A stretch of DNA of 64,000 nt from Adiantum capillus-veneris (GCA_014529385.2 CM043952.1:71638799-71702798), one strand, 5' to 3'; counted from the stretch's first letter, positions 32,011 through 44,309 are shown. A program made the numbers and translations. Notes: generated from the letters alone by a model not told the origin.

Positions 32011-32142
32011 GAGGAGCTACATCACTCCTTTTACAATGAATATTTTATGAGGAGGTACATCACTCCTTTTACAATAAATGTTTTATGAGGAGTTACATCA
32101 CTCCTTTTACAATGAATGTTTTATGAGGAGTTACATTACTCC
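32011..32142. repeat. Array 1 of R: 38-bp units
   Basis: About 3.5 units of GAGGAGYTACATCACTCC, TTTTACAATGAATRTTTTAT. High identity between units. Confidence 0.92.
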
Positions 32143-32547
32143 TATCCTATCAAATATAATAATGAATACAAAGGTTCAATAAAGAGGTGTAAAGGCTATC
32201 AATTATCTCGTAATCAGAAGTGTCTTCGTGAATCTGCTGTGTAGCTTTTCATCAATATCGCATCACCAAACATACCTCCATGTTGTCATCAATACAACAT
32301 CACCATTCATAAATCTTTTATTGTCACCAAGTTTGTCTTCATGAAATCAATTCTTTGATCAATCCTACATAGATCATAGACTCCAAAAAACATAGTTATG
32401 AAAATTATTAGCATCATTAGTGAAATAATTACATTCACAATGCCATAGGGGATGGTTCGCGACGCCACTCTTTTGACGACATATATACGCACGACAACAT
32501 ATGGTACATAAAGTATGAACGTAAAAGTAGAACATGCGTGATTGCGT

Positions 32548-32953
32548 GATGGAAACAACATCATGGTATCACCGAGAATAACCATGGTATCAAATGAAAC
32601 AACATCATGATATCATCGAGAATAATCATTGTATCAACGAAACAACATCATGGTATCACCGAGAATAACCATGGTATCAACGAAACAACATCATGGTATC
32701 ACTGAGAATAACCATGGCATCAATGGAACAACATCATGGTATCACCGAGAATAACCATGGCATCAACGAAACAACATCATGACATCACCAAGAATAACAA
32801 TGGAATCAATGAAATATCATCATGGCATCACCGAGAATAACCATGGTATCAACGAAATATCATCATGGTATCAACAAAAATCACCATGACCAAAGTACTA
32901 ACAAAACATCATCATGGTACCATCAAAATCACTATGGTATCAACGAGAGATTA
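32548..32953. repeat. Array 2 of R: about 43-bp units
   Basis: About nine units built of ACATCATGGTATCACCGAG and AATAACCATGGTATCAACG. Each unit contains the ATCATGG/CCATGGTAT near-palindromes. More variable toward 32950. Confidence 0.92.
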
Positions 32954-33173
32954 TCAATAAAATGATGTAAACTATATCTCTAGAAGAATAATTATACGAG
33001 AATCAATGAACGAGTATATCATATAACAAAAGATCATGTACCAACAGTAGCTCGATAGAATTTGGACGATCATGAACGGCTCGACTGAATCGGAACGATA
33101 TGTAATTGGCTTATGCAGCAAAATTACGGCAGTAAAAAATATATGATTGATGAAGAAAAAAAATAATTGAGAA

Positions 33174-34010
33174 GTTTTCAATTATGAGGAAAATCAAAAG
33201 CAAAAAGTAAAAGTTGCTTTTCAAACATATTCGTAGTATGAGAATGATAACCCAAAATCCGTGCAGAATTTAGAGAAACTTTCTTCTGCAAAGTTGTAAA
33301 CCACATCGATTCCGTTGGATCAAGTGTATAGTTTCTGCAAAATGGTTTTCAATTAGCAGAAAAATAAAAAATAAAAAAACGAAAGTTGCTTTTCAAACAT
33401 GTAAGCAGTCCGCAAACGATAACTCAAAATAAGTGCAGAATTTGAAAAAACTTTCTTCTACAAAGTTATAGACCACATCGATTTCAATGCCTTCGCGGAA
33501 TGTTCTTGCAAAATAGTTCTCAATTAGGAGAAAAATCAAAGAAAAAACGAAAGCTACTTTTCAGACATATACACAGTCCGCCAACGATAACTTAAAATCG
33601 GTGCAGAATTTGGAAAAAATTTCTTCTGCAAAGTTTTAGACCACATCAATCCTGTTGTTTTTCTCAAGTAGTTTCTGCAAAATCATTTTCAATCAGGAGA
33701 AAAATCAAAAACAAAAATCAAAGTTGCTTTTCAAGCATGTACGCAGTCCGCGAACGATAACTCAAAATCGGTGCAGAATTTTAAAAAACTTTCAGCTACA
33801 AAGTTGTAGAGCATATCGATTCCAGTGCCTCTCATGGGTAGTTTCTACAAAATCGTTTTCAATCAGGAGAAAAATCAAAAACAAAAAGCGAAGTTGCTTT
33901 TCAGACATGTATGCAATCCACAAACGATAACTCAAAATTGGTGCAGAATTTGAAAAAACTTTCTTCTGCAAACTTTCAATCAGGAGAAAAATGAAAAACA
34001 AAAACGTCCT
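33174..34010. repeat. Array 3 of R: about 170-bp satellite-like monomers
   Basis: Monomers start with TTTTCAATYAGGAGAAAAAT at about 33174, 33346, 33518, 33687 and 33858, with a shortened sixth at about 33975. Each holds GTTGCTTTTCA, ACGATAACTCAAAAT, GTGCAGAATTTG and AGTTGTAGACCACATCGAT. Spacing is 169-172 bp except the last. Confidence 0.9.
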
Positions 34011-34959
34011 TCTTTGATACATGTTGAGAGAGAGAAATAGAGCACAAAAATAGAACCCCAAAGTATGTAGAATACACACATGAGATGATGTATATATAGA
34101 GGGTACATGAGTGCCATATATAGAGAAGCCATATATTGAGTAGCTTCACATATAAGCTCAACAAAATAACGTGACTACCAAACCTAAAGAGCAATGCAAA
34201 AACACTTACAAAATCGGCCTTAAATGATGCCCACCTGCCGCTTCCCAAGTGGTGTGAGCTCCCTGCCTCTACTCGCGCTTTGGCTGCGTCCTTTTGTTGC
34301 TTCCGCTTCTCACGATTTTTGTGTGCTGCTCGCTTCGCATTCTTCCAATCTTCTTTGGCCACCCAATCTGGTCTGTTCCACCCATGCTTGTTGCTTTTTT
34401 CACTTCAGAACGCTCGTGCTTGTAGTATTGCACATTCGAACCTTCATCAGGTCTTCATTGAAGCAGTCATCCCGTGTTGACATGGGAAACTTGTCCTGCA
34501 ACATCCTGATGACTCTGTCTTTTAATTCACTTGGTACTTCACTCGAGGTGTATAGTATGTAGTGTCTAAACACCTGAGAGCAAAGACCGCGCATGCGCGA
34601 GATCACCTTCTTGCCTTCATCATCCAAGATGATGCCGTCGCTGAAGTCGATGGAGTATGGCAAGCCCTCTCGCCTGTGATGCGTGAAACTGGGTGTCCCG
34701 GCAAAGGTCTCTAGCGGTGTGTCGATGGGGGGTACGGACGTTAGGTGTCTCCAGTGGAGTCTGGGCCTCGAAGCGAGGAGTGTTTGGGATGACTCCTATG
34801 CGTGCTGATCGCATGCTCTGTATCCGCTTGTTTGAAGCCCTGCATGTATACAGTATTTGAGCTTGAGAAAAAACAACATTTATAGTGTTTGAGTTTGAGT
34901 GTAAATCACCTGATTTTTATGTTAGTCCAGGATAGTCATTCATGGTCCACATTAGAATA

Positions 34960-35172
34960 CCTTTGATCAAAGCATTCCGTCGACATGTGTGTCAACTCAT
35001 ATCCACGACTTCTATGCCAATCCACAATTGTTGTAGCTCTTCCAATTGCGGATCAAGATACACATCCATATTCTTCATTTTATACCACCCCCGCACAATC
35101 AAGCTTAGCCACAGGTGCCCCTTCTTGGTAGTCAACCACGGGGGAATGTTGTAGTTGACGATGACAACGCGC
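34960..35172 (-). pseudogene. TnpD Transposase_21 fragment of C
   Basis: The minus strand reads VVIVNYNIPPWLTTKKGHLW, LSLIVRGWYKMKNMDVYL, EELQQLWIGIEVVDMS. This is the core of Transposase_21, as in B at 58268-58440. It is cut at 35172 by the G2 LTR and resumes at 44310. Confidence 0.85.
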
Positions 35173-36282
35173 TGTCGTGTTGTGACATGTACATAGTGGG
35201 AACGCATGCTACAAGATCTATCTTGTATTTTTTTAGATACATAATTATATTTCCTATAGTGTACATATGCATATTTAAGTATAATAATAAGCCTTATATC
35301 TCATCCTATTATTTTTCTCAAGGGTAACATATCCTTACTTTACCATCAGAAAATACTATGGGAAAAGCATCAATAGCTCCGCCTCTTTAACTTGGGGCAA
35401 AAAGCATTGATTCTTTATTTCTACTATTTCATTATCATCTCACACCCTAGCTAGATCCTATATCTAGGGTAAACTCCAATATATATATATATATATTCTA
35501 TGTATTTTTTATACTTTTCTTATATTTCTTTTTAAATAGCTACTAGGAGAGAATCAAATCCTAGTGGGACACTAGGTGGCATGATTTCAAAGATACACTT
35601 ATTTTAATGCATTATTGCAAGCATGATTACAAAACTTTGTCAAGGAGCAATGTCATGCTTTCATATGGCATGAGGTGTCCTTTGGAATTAAATGAAAGTC
35701 TAAGCTAAGGAGACCACATGAAGACTTTTGCTGCCATAAATGGACCCTATTTTGATGAATTCTTTACACAAGGTTCCAATCCGAATTGGAAAACAATTTT
35801 AAAATGAAAATCGTAGCTAATGAGCTGATGTTTTTGCCCCTATTTTTACTTTTTTATTTGGAGCCACGGTTGAGGAGATATGATCAAAATACTGGACCCC
35901 AGTCTACCCACATCATGCAGGGACAGCTCATTTCCAACTTTTCCAATTCCTGTTCACACTGGCTCCTCTCTTCTTGTGTAAACCCTTGGGGGTTCCCTTC
36001 ACCTATAAAAGGGGACCTCTTCTTCCTTGAAAAGGAACTCAAGCATTCAAGCCATTGATGAGAGGAATTCATGAGGGAGTGAGTAGTAACGCCTAATTGT
36101 ACTTAGCCATTAACATAAGCCCAAGCTACACTTTTTCCTAGAAGAAGACTAGCCATTTTTGCAACAAGCTAGCCATGGAATCTATGGTTTAACTCCTTCA
36201 TATAGTTTTTGTCGAGTTCTCTCACAAACTCTCACAGCCATAAGCTCGGTGCTTTCTTGGCAAGACCGCAAATTTCTCGACA
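35173..36282 (+). repeat. 5' LTR of G2 with TATA box and PBS
   Basis: Starts TGTCGTGTTGTGACATG and ends TTTCTCGACA. CCTATAAAAGGGGACC at 36002-36017 is a probable TATA region. A PBS-like TTTTGGTGAACTCGACG follows from 36286. AT tract at about 35480-35500. Confidence 0.85.
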
Positions 36283-36335
36283 TAGTTTTGGTGAACTCGA
36301 CGCGAATCTGCTAGGGTGAGAGTTTCTGGGTAACC

Positions 36336-38135
36336 ATGGGTGATCATGTTGAGCAACAGGGTATGCATTTTGACCCAGCAACAATGCAAATGTTTCAAGC
36401 ATTTGCAATGTTCATGCAACAACAACATGCTACTGAAAGAAGGGAGATTTCAGCAACGAAGGCCATACAAGCGGTCGTCAACAGAATGGATCAGTTCAAT
36501 GGCAAAGATGTAACCAAGTACTTACGCGAGTATGTGAAGGAGATGGAGCTGTATCGCGTGTCAGAAGGTCAGATGATTCAAAGCTTTGAGCTAGTTGTTG
36601 CTCCAGAAATTAGGGAGCATATTAGGGGAGTTAAAGATGGGCATGGGAGAAATTGGGAAGAACTCAAAGTAGCTTTAAAGGAGGAATATTTCTTGGAGGA
36701 CTCGGAGAGAGTGACCAAAAGGACATTCTTAGAATGGGTAGTCGAGCCAAAGCAAGGACTAACAATAACAGAGCTACTTAGGGAATTTGAGCGGCGCTAT
36801 GCACAACTCACTAGGACAGAAAGGGCCACACTAGATGCAGAGAAGACAGATCTTTTCTTACAAGCTGTAGGTAAAGAGTTTCAAGAAAATTTGGAGCTTC
36901 TTCTTGAAGATAAAGATGCTGAGCAAGGACCAAAGACCGACTGGAATGAGGTTGAAGGTGCTGTCTCACTGGTTACCAAACGACAAAGAAGAAGGGACAA
37001 GATGGTACTAAACACTACAAGTCCTTCCACCTCAACTCCTGACAAAATGGTAAAGCTTACTTTTATCGCTCCTAAGTTTGATGAGTCCATGCTAGATGAG
37101 CTTGTGAAGGGAATGCGTGACTTGAAGGTGAAGCTTGCAAAGCTTGAAGAAAAAGGCCGACCATCAGGGCCACTTCCTAGGCAAAGACAACAGCCCAAAG
37201 AAGGGTTTGTTAATAGATGTATTTGGTGTGATAGTACAGACCATGTAAGAAGGGATTGTGATGATTTTAGTGATGCTTTGTCAAAAGATGTTGTCTTTTT
37301 TAAGGATGGTAAAATCCACTTAAGAGAGACAGGTCTACCCTTGAGAACTAACTTTGGGAAGGGGGGAATGCAAACCTTAGTTGAAGATATGGCAACCAAG
37401 CATGCCACCTCTTCAGTTGAGGAAGCTACTTATGGAGTAAAAATTGAACATTTTTGTGATGAAGAGGTGAGTGACCATCATGGTCAAATTTGGCCAAACG
37501 TCATGCAATTAGCTAAAAAGGGAAATCTTACAAAAGAGATTCTACATGAAGCAAGTGATTGCATACGTCTAGAAACAGGATGGAATGATCCAATGGACTC
37601 ATTGTGAGTGCATGCCTACATTACAAAATGCCAACAAAATGAGGCAATTGTAGAAGATAAGTGCAAACGTGAGAATGCTGATGAAGGACCATCAAAAAGA
37701 GCTTCTAGAACTGGGGGAAGAAGTGACTCAATTCCTTCTCAAACACCCTCAACAAAAGGAGCATCTCTACCTGAAGTACTCATGGAGGAGTCTACAACAG
37801 GAAAGAAGAAAGATCCAACGAAAGGTAAGACAAAAGGCCCAACTTGTAAACTACAATCTGATATTGAGGTTGCTACAGATTTAAAGAAAGTCTTGGAGGA
37901 AAGGATCTTGAATAGCAAGATTGAGTTTACTCTGGGAGAAGTTCTTGGCATTGCAAAGCATGAATTCCATGAGGAGATCATTGACATCATCAAGAGAAAG
38001 AGGCAAACCCTTGCTGAAGTTTCTCATCCACAGGTTGAAGGGGAAACCTCAAAGACACAAGGGATGCAACTCCAAAATAAGGAGAATGATGGAGCTGTGG
38101 TAGGATGCTACCAATCTAGTGGGAGAGTGAAGTAA
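36336..38135 (+). pseudogene. G2 Gag, one in-frame stop
   Basis: ATG 36336 in good context (ACCATGGG). Capsid-like helices: HFDPATMQMFQAFAMFMQQQ, NRMDQFNGKDVTKYL, EERVTKRTFLEWV, LLREFERRYAQLTR. A zinc knuckle CIWCDSTDHVRRDC is at residues 295-308. A TGA at 37605-37607 splits a continuous frame; the second part (to 38135) is Lys/Glu/Thr-rich with LKKVLEERILNSKIEFTLGE, conserved also in the relative at 30450. The conservation past the stop suggests the stop is a lesion. Confidence 0.85.
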
Positions 38136-38150
38136 GTGTATTTCTCAAAT

Positions 38151-38711
38151 AATGATGAAGAAGTTGAAGATATTCCTAGGAGTTACTATTCATGAAGTCA
38201 TTGGGCAAGGGTTACTACAGAAACTTTGGTCAAGGTAGGTGATCTTGAAGAGCCATTTGTTGCCTTGATTGACCATGGTTCAGAAATAAACATAATGTCA
38301 AAGAGTCTGTACAACAAGTGCAAATGGCCGATGGACATAGATCATGGCTGGATGGTAAAAGTGGCAAACAATTCATCCGGTGAATTGTATGCAGCATGTC
38401 CAGGTGTGAAGGTAACAATAGGTGATGTAAAGATTGACCAAAACTTCTTTGTACAGGATACATCTTCATATCATCTCATCCTTGGACAACCCTACATTGT
38501 GGGAGTTCGAATGGAAACAAAGGTAATGGACGATGGTTCAGCATATGCTAGAATACGTAGCAAAGATGGTAAACGAGTTGTCCAATTTCTCACAGTCTGT
38601 GTAAACCATGAAAGAAATCATGACAACCTCAGAGAACATCCTCTACCAAAGGTAAGCAAAGAGTTTCATGATCATAGAGAAATGATGGGTTTTGGCCAAG
38701 TACCATTGTAA
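38151..38711 (+). pseudogene. G2 aspartic protease region
   Basis: In the same frame as Gag after stops at 38133 and near 38193. VKVGDLEEPFVALIDHGSEINIMS carries the catalytic Asp in D-H-G-S, where D-S/T-G would be usual, and SSYHLILGQPYIVGV is the conserved I-L-G block. It would process Gag-Pol. The domain is otherwise full length. The coding sense shifts to frame 2 by 38780. Confidence 0.8.
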
Positions 38712-38779
38712 AGCGGGATTGCAGTGGTATAGAAAGAAAAAGGGTCTCGCTTGATCCAAAAATAGGTGAAACTTTCTCG

Positions 38780-41700
38780 ATGAGCTCCTTGATAACAAGG
38801 AATGGATCAGTATGTTTTACAAAACTTGAAGATTTGAAGAGATATGAGAGGCAATATGTGCATAATGTACAAATAGGCATGAAAAAGAGTGGGTTGCTAA
38901 AGCCTACTGAAAATGTTTTGGGTTTGTGTGAACAAGTTTCTTTTGTAGATACTATGGGTGAGCTTGATGCTATAATGAGGTCTAGTTTGCATCTTGAAAA
39001 TGAAGTTGTGGAAGTTTTCTCTATGGAAATGTATCAAGTAATAGAAGCCTTTAAAGAAAGCCAAACAGTTGACCCAGAAGTCCATGTTGAAACTAAATAC
39101 AAGAGTGTAGCAAAGAAGGTGAAACCAGTAGCTTCACCCTTACCACCCAACAACAGGGAAAAGATTGAACAGGCTTCTTTACAACCAAGTTTGCGGAATC
39201 CTAAAAAGATCGGGCATACCTTCACAAAGGAGTCTTTTCAAGAGTTGCAGATTGGTTGCGAGGAGTTTCTAACACAGGAGGAGACAAAGTGCTTCAAAGA
39301 AATGCTTTCAAAGCATGGTAAGGCTTTTGCATTTGAGCCACATGAGATAGGATGTGTTGATCCTTATATTGTAGCTCCTATGGTAATTTTCACAATACCT
39401 TATGTGCCTTGGAATCTGCGGCCTATTCTGGTTCCAAAGGCTCATTTGCCAAAGTTAGTAGAGCTACTGAATGAGAAAATCAAAATGGGAATCTTGGAGC
39501 CTTCTTGTGCTCCATACTCAAACAGGTGGTTCACAGTTCCAAAGAAGAATGGTTCTCTACGCTTCATCCAAGATATGCAACCAGTGAACAAGGTGACAAT
39601 TAGAAATGGAGGAACAGGTCCAATTGTGGATGAATTTGCAGAGGCGTTTGCAGAGAGGGCAATCTACTCAATGGGGGATCTCTACTCAGGGTATGATCAA
39701 TTTCAGCTTGCAATCGAAAGCAGAGACTTGAAAACCATGAGGACACCTTTGGGTTTGGTAAGGATGTGTACCTTGCCACAGGGAGCAACCAACTCGGTTG
39801 CACATATGATGAATGGGATGAATAAGGTCTTACGTGACTTTATTCCTCAAATCACAATGCCTTTCATTGATGATTTGCCTATCAAAGGATGTGAAGAAAG
39901 TGACAAAGATGAGGCTTTGGATCTCAAGGGATGTCGCAGGTTTGTGGTAAACCACATAAATGATTGTGATAAAATTTTGTCTAGGTTGGAAGAAGTGAAT
40001 CTTACATTGTCAGGGAAAAACTCTATGTTTGGTGTCAAAGAAGTGCTCATTGTGGGGCACATGTGCGGGCCATATGGTAGGAAACCTTGTCCATCAAAGG
40101 TAGATGCCATCCAAAGAATGAAAGAAACATGCACTAGCATCACTGAGGTTAGAAGGTTTCTGGGAGCATGTGTCTTCTATGTTATTTGGATTCCACATTA
40201 TGCACATGTAGCTGATCCTCTTTATCAGCTGCTTAGAAAGAATCAAAATTTTAAATGGACAGAAGCACATGTAAAATCCATGAAAAAGCTAAAGGAGTTA
40301 CTCCAGTCAGCAACGACTTTGAGAAAGGTAGACTATGAGTGTCAAAGGCTAGTGATTGTGACAGTAGATACCAGTCCTACAGGGATTGGATGGGCAATAG
40401 GGCAAGATGACAAAGAAGGACACAGGTATGTAGTAAGATTTGGAGCAAAGGTACTAAGTGCTCGCCAAAGAAACTATCCACAGATAAAGAGAGAGTTATG
40501 GGGTATGGTTACAGCCTTGAAAAGTGGGAAAGAGTACCTAATTGGTGCATGTGTGGTTGTAGAAACAGATTGTCTACCACTTCTTGGGATGATTACAAGC
40601 TGCTCAACACCAGACATTGCTATGTTGCGGTGGATTGCCTACATTAAGTCCTTAAATCCCGAGTTTAAGCACATTGCAGATAAAGACAATACAGTGGCAG
40701 ATATGCTATCAAGGGCAAGGTATGAAGATGAGTCACAAATGATTGATGAGGGAGATGATGTAGGCACAAAATTCTATTCTATCTCTCATGTCAAAGGTAA
40801 CTATGTCTGCATGACTAATTCACTTGAATTGTTCTTGAAAGATCTTTATGAAGGTGATTGGCTTTCTATTGGAAGGTACTTGAGTACTCTAACAAAACAG
40901 GATGATTGGTCTGAACAAGAATTCAAAAGGATACGCAGGAAAGCATATGGGTACTTTTTAAGGGATGGTTACTTGTGGAAGCATCCTCAACAAAAGGGTG
41001 CTACACCACAACGGGTTATATGTAAAAAAGAAACTCAAGTAAAGCTCATGCAAGAGTTTCATGAGAGTCTATGGGCTGGACACAGGGGTGTGTGGACAAC
41101 CTTCTCCAAGTTGAAAGAAAAATACTGGTGGAAGGGTATGTATAAAGATGTATCTCAGTTTGTAGAGTCATGTGTAACTTGTCAAATGTATTCAAATGTT
41201 CGACATCGTGATGGATTGCACCCTACATATCCACTAGCCATGCACTATAAATGGGTTTTGGATCTAGTCACGATGCCTTTAGGACTCTGGCAGATGAGAT
41301 ACTTGGTTCTTGCACGAGAGGACCTAACTAACCAAGTTGAAGGAAGAGCATTAAGAGCTAAGACCACAGAAGTTGTGTGAAAATTCCTTCTTGATGAGGT
41401 GATTTGCCGTTATGGTTGTGTGGGAAAAATCACTGCAGATCGAGGTGAACTGGATGTCGAAGGAGCAAGGGAGTTCTTTTCTAGATTAGGGATCAAACTT
41501 TCTCTTACTACAGCTTACAACCCTGAAGGCAATGGAAAGAGTGAAAGAGGGCATCCTCCTATCATCAAAGCTTTGGCCAAGGCTTGCGAAGGAAGAGTTG
41601 GTGAGTGGCCAAAATTGTTACCATATGCTTTATGGGCTGATCGTAGAACACATAGCTCAGTAACTGGCTGCATGCCTGCGGAGCTAATGCATGGTCAAAG

Positions 41701-42238
41701 GCCAGTGATGCCGATTGAGGATACAATTCCCACATGGAATGCACTACCTTGGCAAGAGGGGCTTAGTAGGGAAGATCTCCTTGCACTGCGTATAAGGCAG
41801 CTAGAGAGAAGACCTGGAGACATTGAAGCTGCAAAAGAACGACTCAAAATTGCAAGGTTGAAAAACAAGGACTATTTTGATAAGCGACATCGACTCAGGA
41901 GCAAAGCAATTGACAAAGGTGACTGGGTTTTAGTGTATGATAGTAGCCTTGATAACCAGCTCACAGTCATGCGTAAGTTCTCAAAAAGATGGTTTGGACC
42001 GTATGTTGTAAAGCATGTGCATGAAAATTCTACTTACAGCTTGTCTGAACTAGTTGGTATAGAAGTAAAGATTCCCATTGCAGGAAAAAGGATTAAAATG
42101 TTTAAGAGAAGAGGAGACAATGATCTAGAAGATATGGATGAGGAAGAAGAGAAAAACACACGTGCAAATCAAAGTGAACATGAAGCTCTAGAATCATCCA
42201 GTGAAGAAGAAGACAAGGAAGATGTACAAGAGGTCTAA
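38780..42238 (+). pseudogene. G2 reverse transcriptase, RNase H and integrase, one in-frame stop
   Basis: Reverse transcriptase, residues about 195-420: NLRPILVPKAHLPKLVELL, PKKNGSLRFIQDMQPVN, SMGDLYSGYDQFQL, LPQGATNS and FIDD at 362 in place of the usual YxDD. RNase H, about 525-655: VTVDTSPTGIGWAI (Asp 530), KRELWG, ETDCLPL, NTVADMLSR. Integrase: HHCC region (GHRGVW...CVTCQ), D828 in WVLDLV, D887 in ITADRGEL, E922 in GNGKSERG. The TGA at 41378-41380 (codon 867) falls between the first two integrase acids. A WFGPYVVKHVHENSTYSL block and an acidic tail end the frame. All catalytic acids are present. Confidence 0.9.
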
Positions 42239-42278
42239 TCTTACAAAGAAACAATGTGGCACATACCGGAGGATGTGC

Positions 42279-42296
42279 AGGTTTAGAGGGGGTGGA
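42279..42296 (+). other. Polypurine tract of G2
   Basis: AGGTTTAGAGGGGGTGGA immediately precedes the 3' LTR start TGTCGTGC. Confidence 0.75.
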
Positions 42297-43426
42297 TGTC
42301 GTGCTGTGACATGTACATAGTGGGAACGCATGCTACAAGATCTATCTTGTATTTTTTTAGATACATAATTATATTTCCTATAGTGTACATATGCATATTT
42401 AAGTATAATAATAAGCCTTCTATCTCATCCTATTATTTTTCTCAAGGGTAACATATCCTTACTTTACCATCAGAAAATACTATGGGAAAAGCATCAATAG
42501 CTCCGCCTCTTTAACTTGGGGCAAAAAGCATTGATTCTTTATTTCTACTATTTCATTATCATCTCACACCCTAGCTAGATTCTATATCTAGGGTAAACTC
42601 CAATATATATATATATTCTATGTATTTTTTATACTTTTCTTATATTTCTTTTTAAATAGCTACTAGGAGAGAATCAAATCCTAGTGGGACACTAGGTGGC
42701 ATGATTTCAAAGATACACTTATTTTAATGCATTATTGCAAGCATGATTACAAAACTTTGTCAAGGAGCAATGTCATGCTTTCATATGGCATGAGGTGTCC
42801 TTTGGAATTAAATGAAAGTCTAGGCTAAAGAGACCACATGAAGACTTTTGCTGCCATAAATGGACCCTATTTTGATGAATTTTTTACACAAGGTTCCAAT
42901 CTGAATTGGAAAACGATTTTAAAATGAAAATCCTAGCTAATGAGCTGAAGTTTTTGCCCCTATTTTTACTTTTTTATTTGGAACCACGGTTGAGGAGATA
43001 TGATCAAAACAGTGGACCCCAGTCTGCCCACATCATGCAGGGGCAGCTCATTTCCAACTTTTCCAATTCCTATTCACACTGGCTCCTCTCTTCTTGTGTA
43101 AACCCTTGGGGGTTCCCTTCACCTATAAAAGGGGACCTCTTCTTCCTTGAAAAGAAACTCAAGCATTCAAGCCATTGATGAGAGGAATTCATGAGGGAGT
43201 GAGTAGTAACGCCTAATTTTACTTAGCCATTAACATAAGCCCAAGCCTACACTTTTTCCTAGTAGAAGACTAGCCATTCTTGCAACAAGCTACCCTTGGA
43301 AGATCAACTCCAATCAAAGAAGGTCTTACACTTGGTGTATCAATCAAAGTGGAATTCTCCACTCTTCTTCTCTCTCCATCAATAATGGTGTCGAAGAGTT
43401 TGTCAAGTAAGATGTGTTCTCTAATC

Positions 43427-43482
<56 letters not shown>

Positions 43483-44309
43483 AATCTCATCTCTTTAACC
43501 AAATCTATCTCTTTCACTCTTAGTAATTCATCCTCTCTACAAATTTTAGGTTCTCCTTGCTACAGGTACATCTCTCCCCGCAGTATCCTTATTGCCTACG
43601 GGCAAGAATAGGGTTTGGGAGGGAAACTTCTCATCTCTTTTCTTCTCTTCTCTCATATCTATATTTCTCACATACTATCCTAGATGAATAACCCACATGA
43701 TGATAATTTCTATCGCTTTCACTCTGTACGATCTATTAGAATTAACGTATGGATTAACCGTAAAATACACTTTCAACAACGTATAGTGTTTCTCTTTGGC
43801 CCAGAAAGGCTCAATGAAATACTTCTATCACCGGATCCCATCATACTACCTCTCATAGACTATAACTTTTCTTTTGACGTAAGCGTAGTTATCTTGCTAT
43901 GAACCAACAGGATTTGTACACACAATTAATCCCAATCACTAGACAAAATATATATTATGGTAAGCACAAAACTACAATTCCAAAGAACAATTTGTAGCCT
44001 ATTTGGCCAGCCAAGATTGAATGCCATTAACTCATCTGTTAACCCTTTCATATTACCCATGATACGATATGACCATAGCCTTGATGTTTTCATCTTTGTG
44101 TTATTTTGACATTTTCTTTTGTGTTCTTTCTTTGTGCGTGTGAGTGCAACAGAGAATGGGTGGGCTTCTTTGATTGTACTTCTTTCCAAACCCTAGTCTT
44201 CATGGCATCTATGGTTTAAATCCTTCATATAGTTTTTGTCGAGTTCTCTCACAAACTCTCACAGCCATAAGCCCGGTGCTTTCCTGGCAAGACCGCAAAT
44301 TTCTCGATA
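42297..44309 (+). repeat. 3' LTR of G2, interrupted
   Basis: Matches the 5' LTR in 42297-43302 and again from about 44208 (TCTATGGTTTAAATCC) to 44309. TATA region at about 43121-43136. Confidence 0.85.
43303..44207. other. 0.9-kb insertion in the G2 3' LTR, unidentified
   Basis: Present only in the 3' LTR; the 5' LTR joins CCATGGAA directly to TCTATGG. It is flanked by imperfect C(T/A)TGGAA / CATGGCA direct repeats. It holds a TA tract (43431-43480) and an open stretch at 43684-43902 (MNNPHDDNFYRF..., no family recognised). No terminal inverted repeats and no Helitron-like ends. Alternatively it is original LTR sequence deleted from the 5' LTR. Confidence 0.6.

Larger units (their letters stand above)
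31744..34163 (-). mobile_element. R: non-coding LTR element with 142-bp LTRs and tandem arrays
   Basis: Two 142-bp LTRs (31744-31885 and 34022-34163; TGTYGAGAGAG...AAGCTCAACA) flank 2.1 kb. The 5-bp duplication AAATA is at 31739-31743 and 34164-34168. On the minus strand a TGTATCAAAGAAGG sequence next to the LTR resembles a tRNA-Met PBS and ACGGGGG precedes the other LTR as a purine tract, so I read it as minus-strand. The LTRs differ at about 7 of 142 sites, older than G1. No coding capacity; the interior is three tandem arrays. The LTR size fits TRIM/SMART elements. It sits in an intron of the TnpA-like gene of C. Confidence 0.88.
31440..34820 (-). pseudogene. TnpA-like gene of C, interrupted by element R
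   Basis: In minus-strand order: a Thr/Pro-rich start (IGVIPNTPRFEAQTPLETP, 34814-34680), GLPYSIDFSDGIILDDEGKK (about 34640), RMRGLCSQVFRHYIL, AKEDWKNAKRAAHKNREKRK and GSSHHLGSGRWASFKADF (34362-34210), an intron containing R, the WSMTRHD...GLNALMDILSS exon (about 31690-31595, with a stop) and the last exon NPTDTPLGRDETFD (about 31500-31450). Several frameshifts. Upstream it is fused by a deletion to the TnpD region (about 34815-34840). Confidence 0.7.
35173..44309 (+). mobile_element. G2: Ty3/gypsy element with gag, protease, RT, RNase H and integrase
   Basis: 5' LTR 35173-36282 and 3' LTR 42297-44309, the latter enlarged by a 0.9-kb insertion. Flanks are CGCGC on the left and a decayed AGTGC on the right, consistent with a 5-bp duplication altered at CpG sites; the uninterrupted site GACAACGCGCCATACAC survives at 48247-48263. 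All domains are present in order but the reading frame has three in-frame stops and one frameshift. It lies in CACTA C and postdates the segmental duplication. Confidence 0.9.

Noticed and set aside
32548-32953. CRISPR-like array
   Set aside because: The units are contiguous tandem repeats without unique spacers, inside an LTR element in a plant genome.
34800-34840. TnpD-TnpA fusion as a separately propagated CACTA subfamily
   Set aside because: The two copies (34.8 and 47.9 kb) lie within the same segmental duplication, so they do not represent independent transposition.
43684-43902. 72-codon frame in the LTR insertion as a gene
   Set aside because: No family match recognised and no conserved context; noted only as open sequence.
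43303-44207. Helitron insertion
   Set aside because: No TC start, no CTRR end with hairpin, and the insertion point is not a clean A/T dinucleotide.
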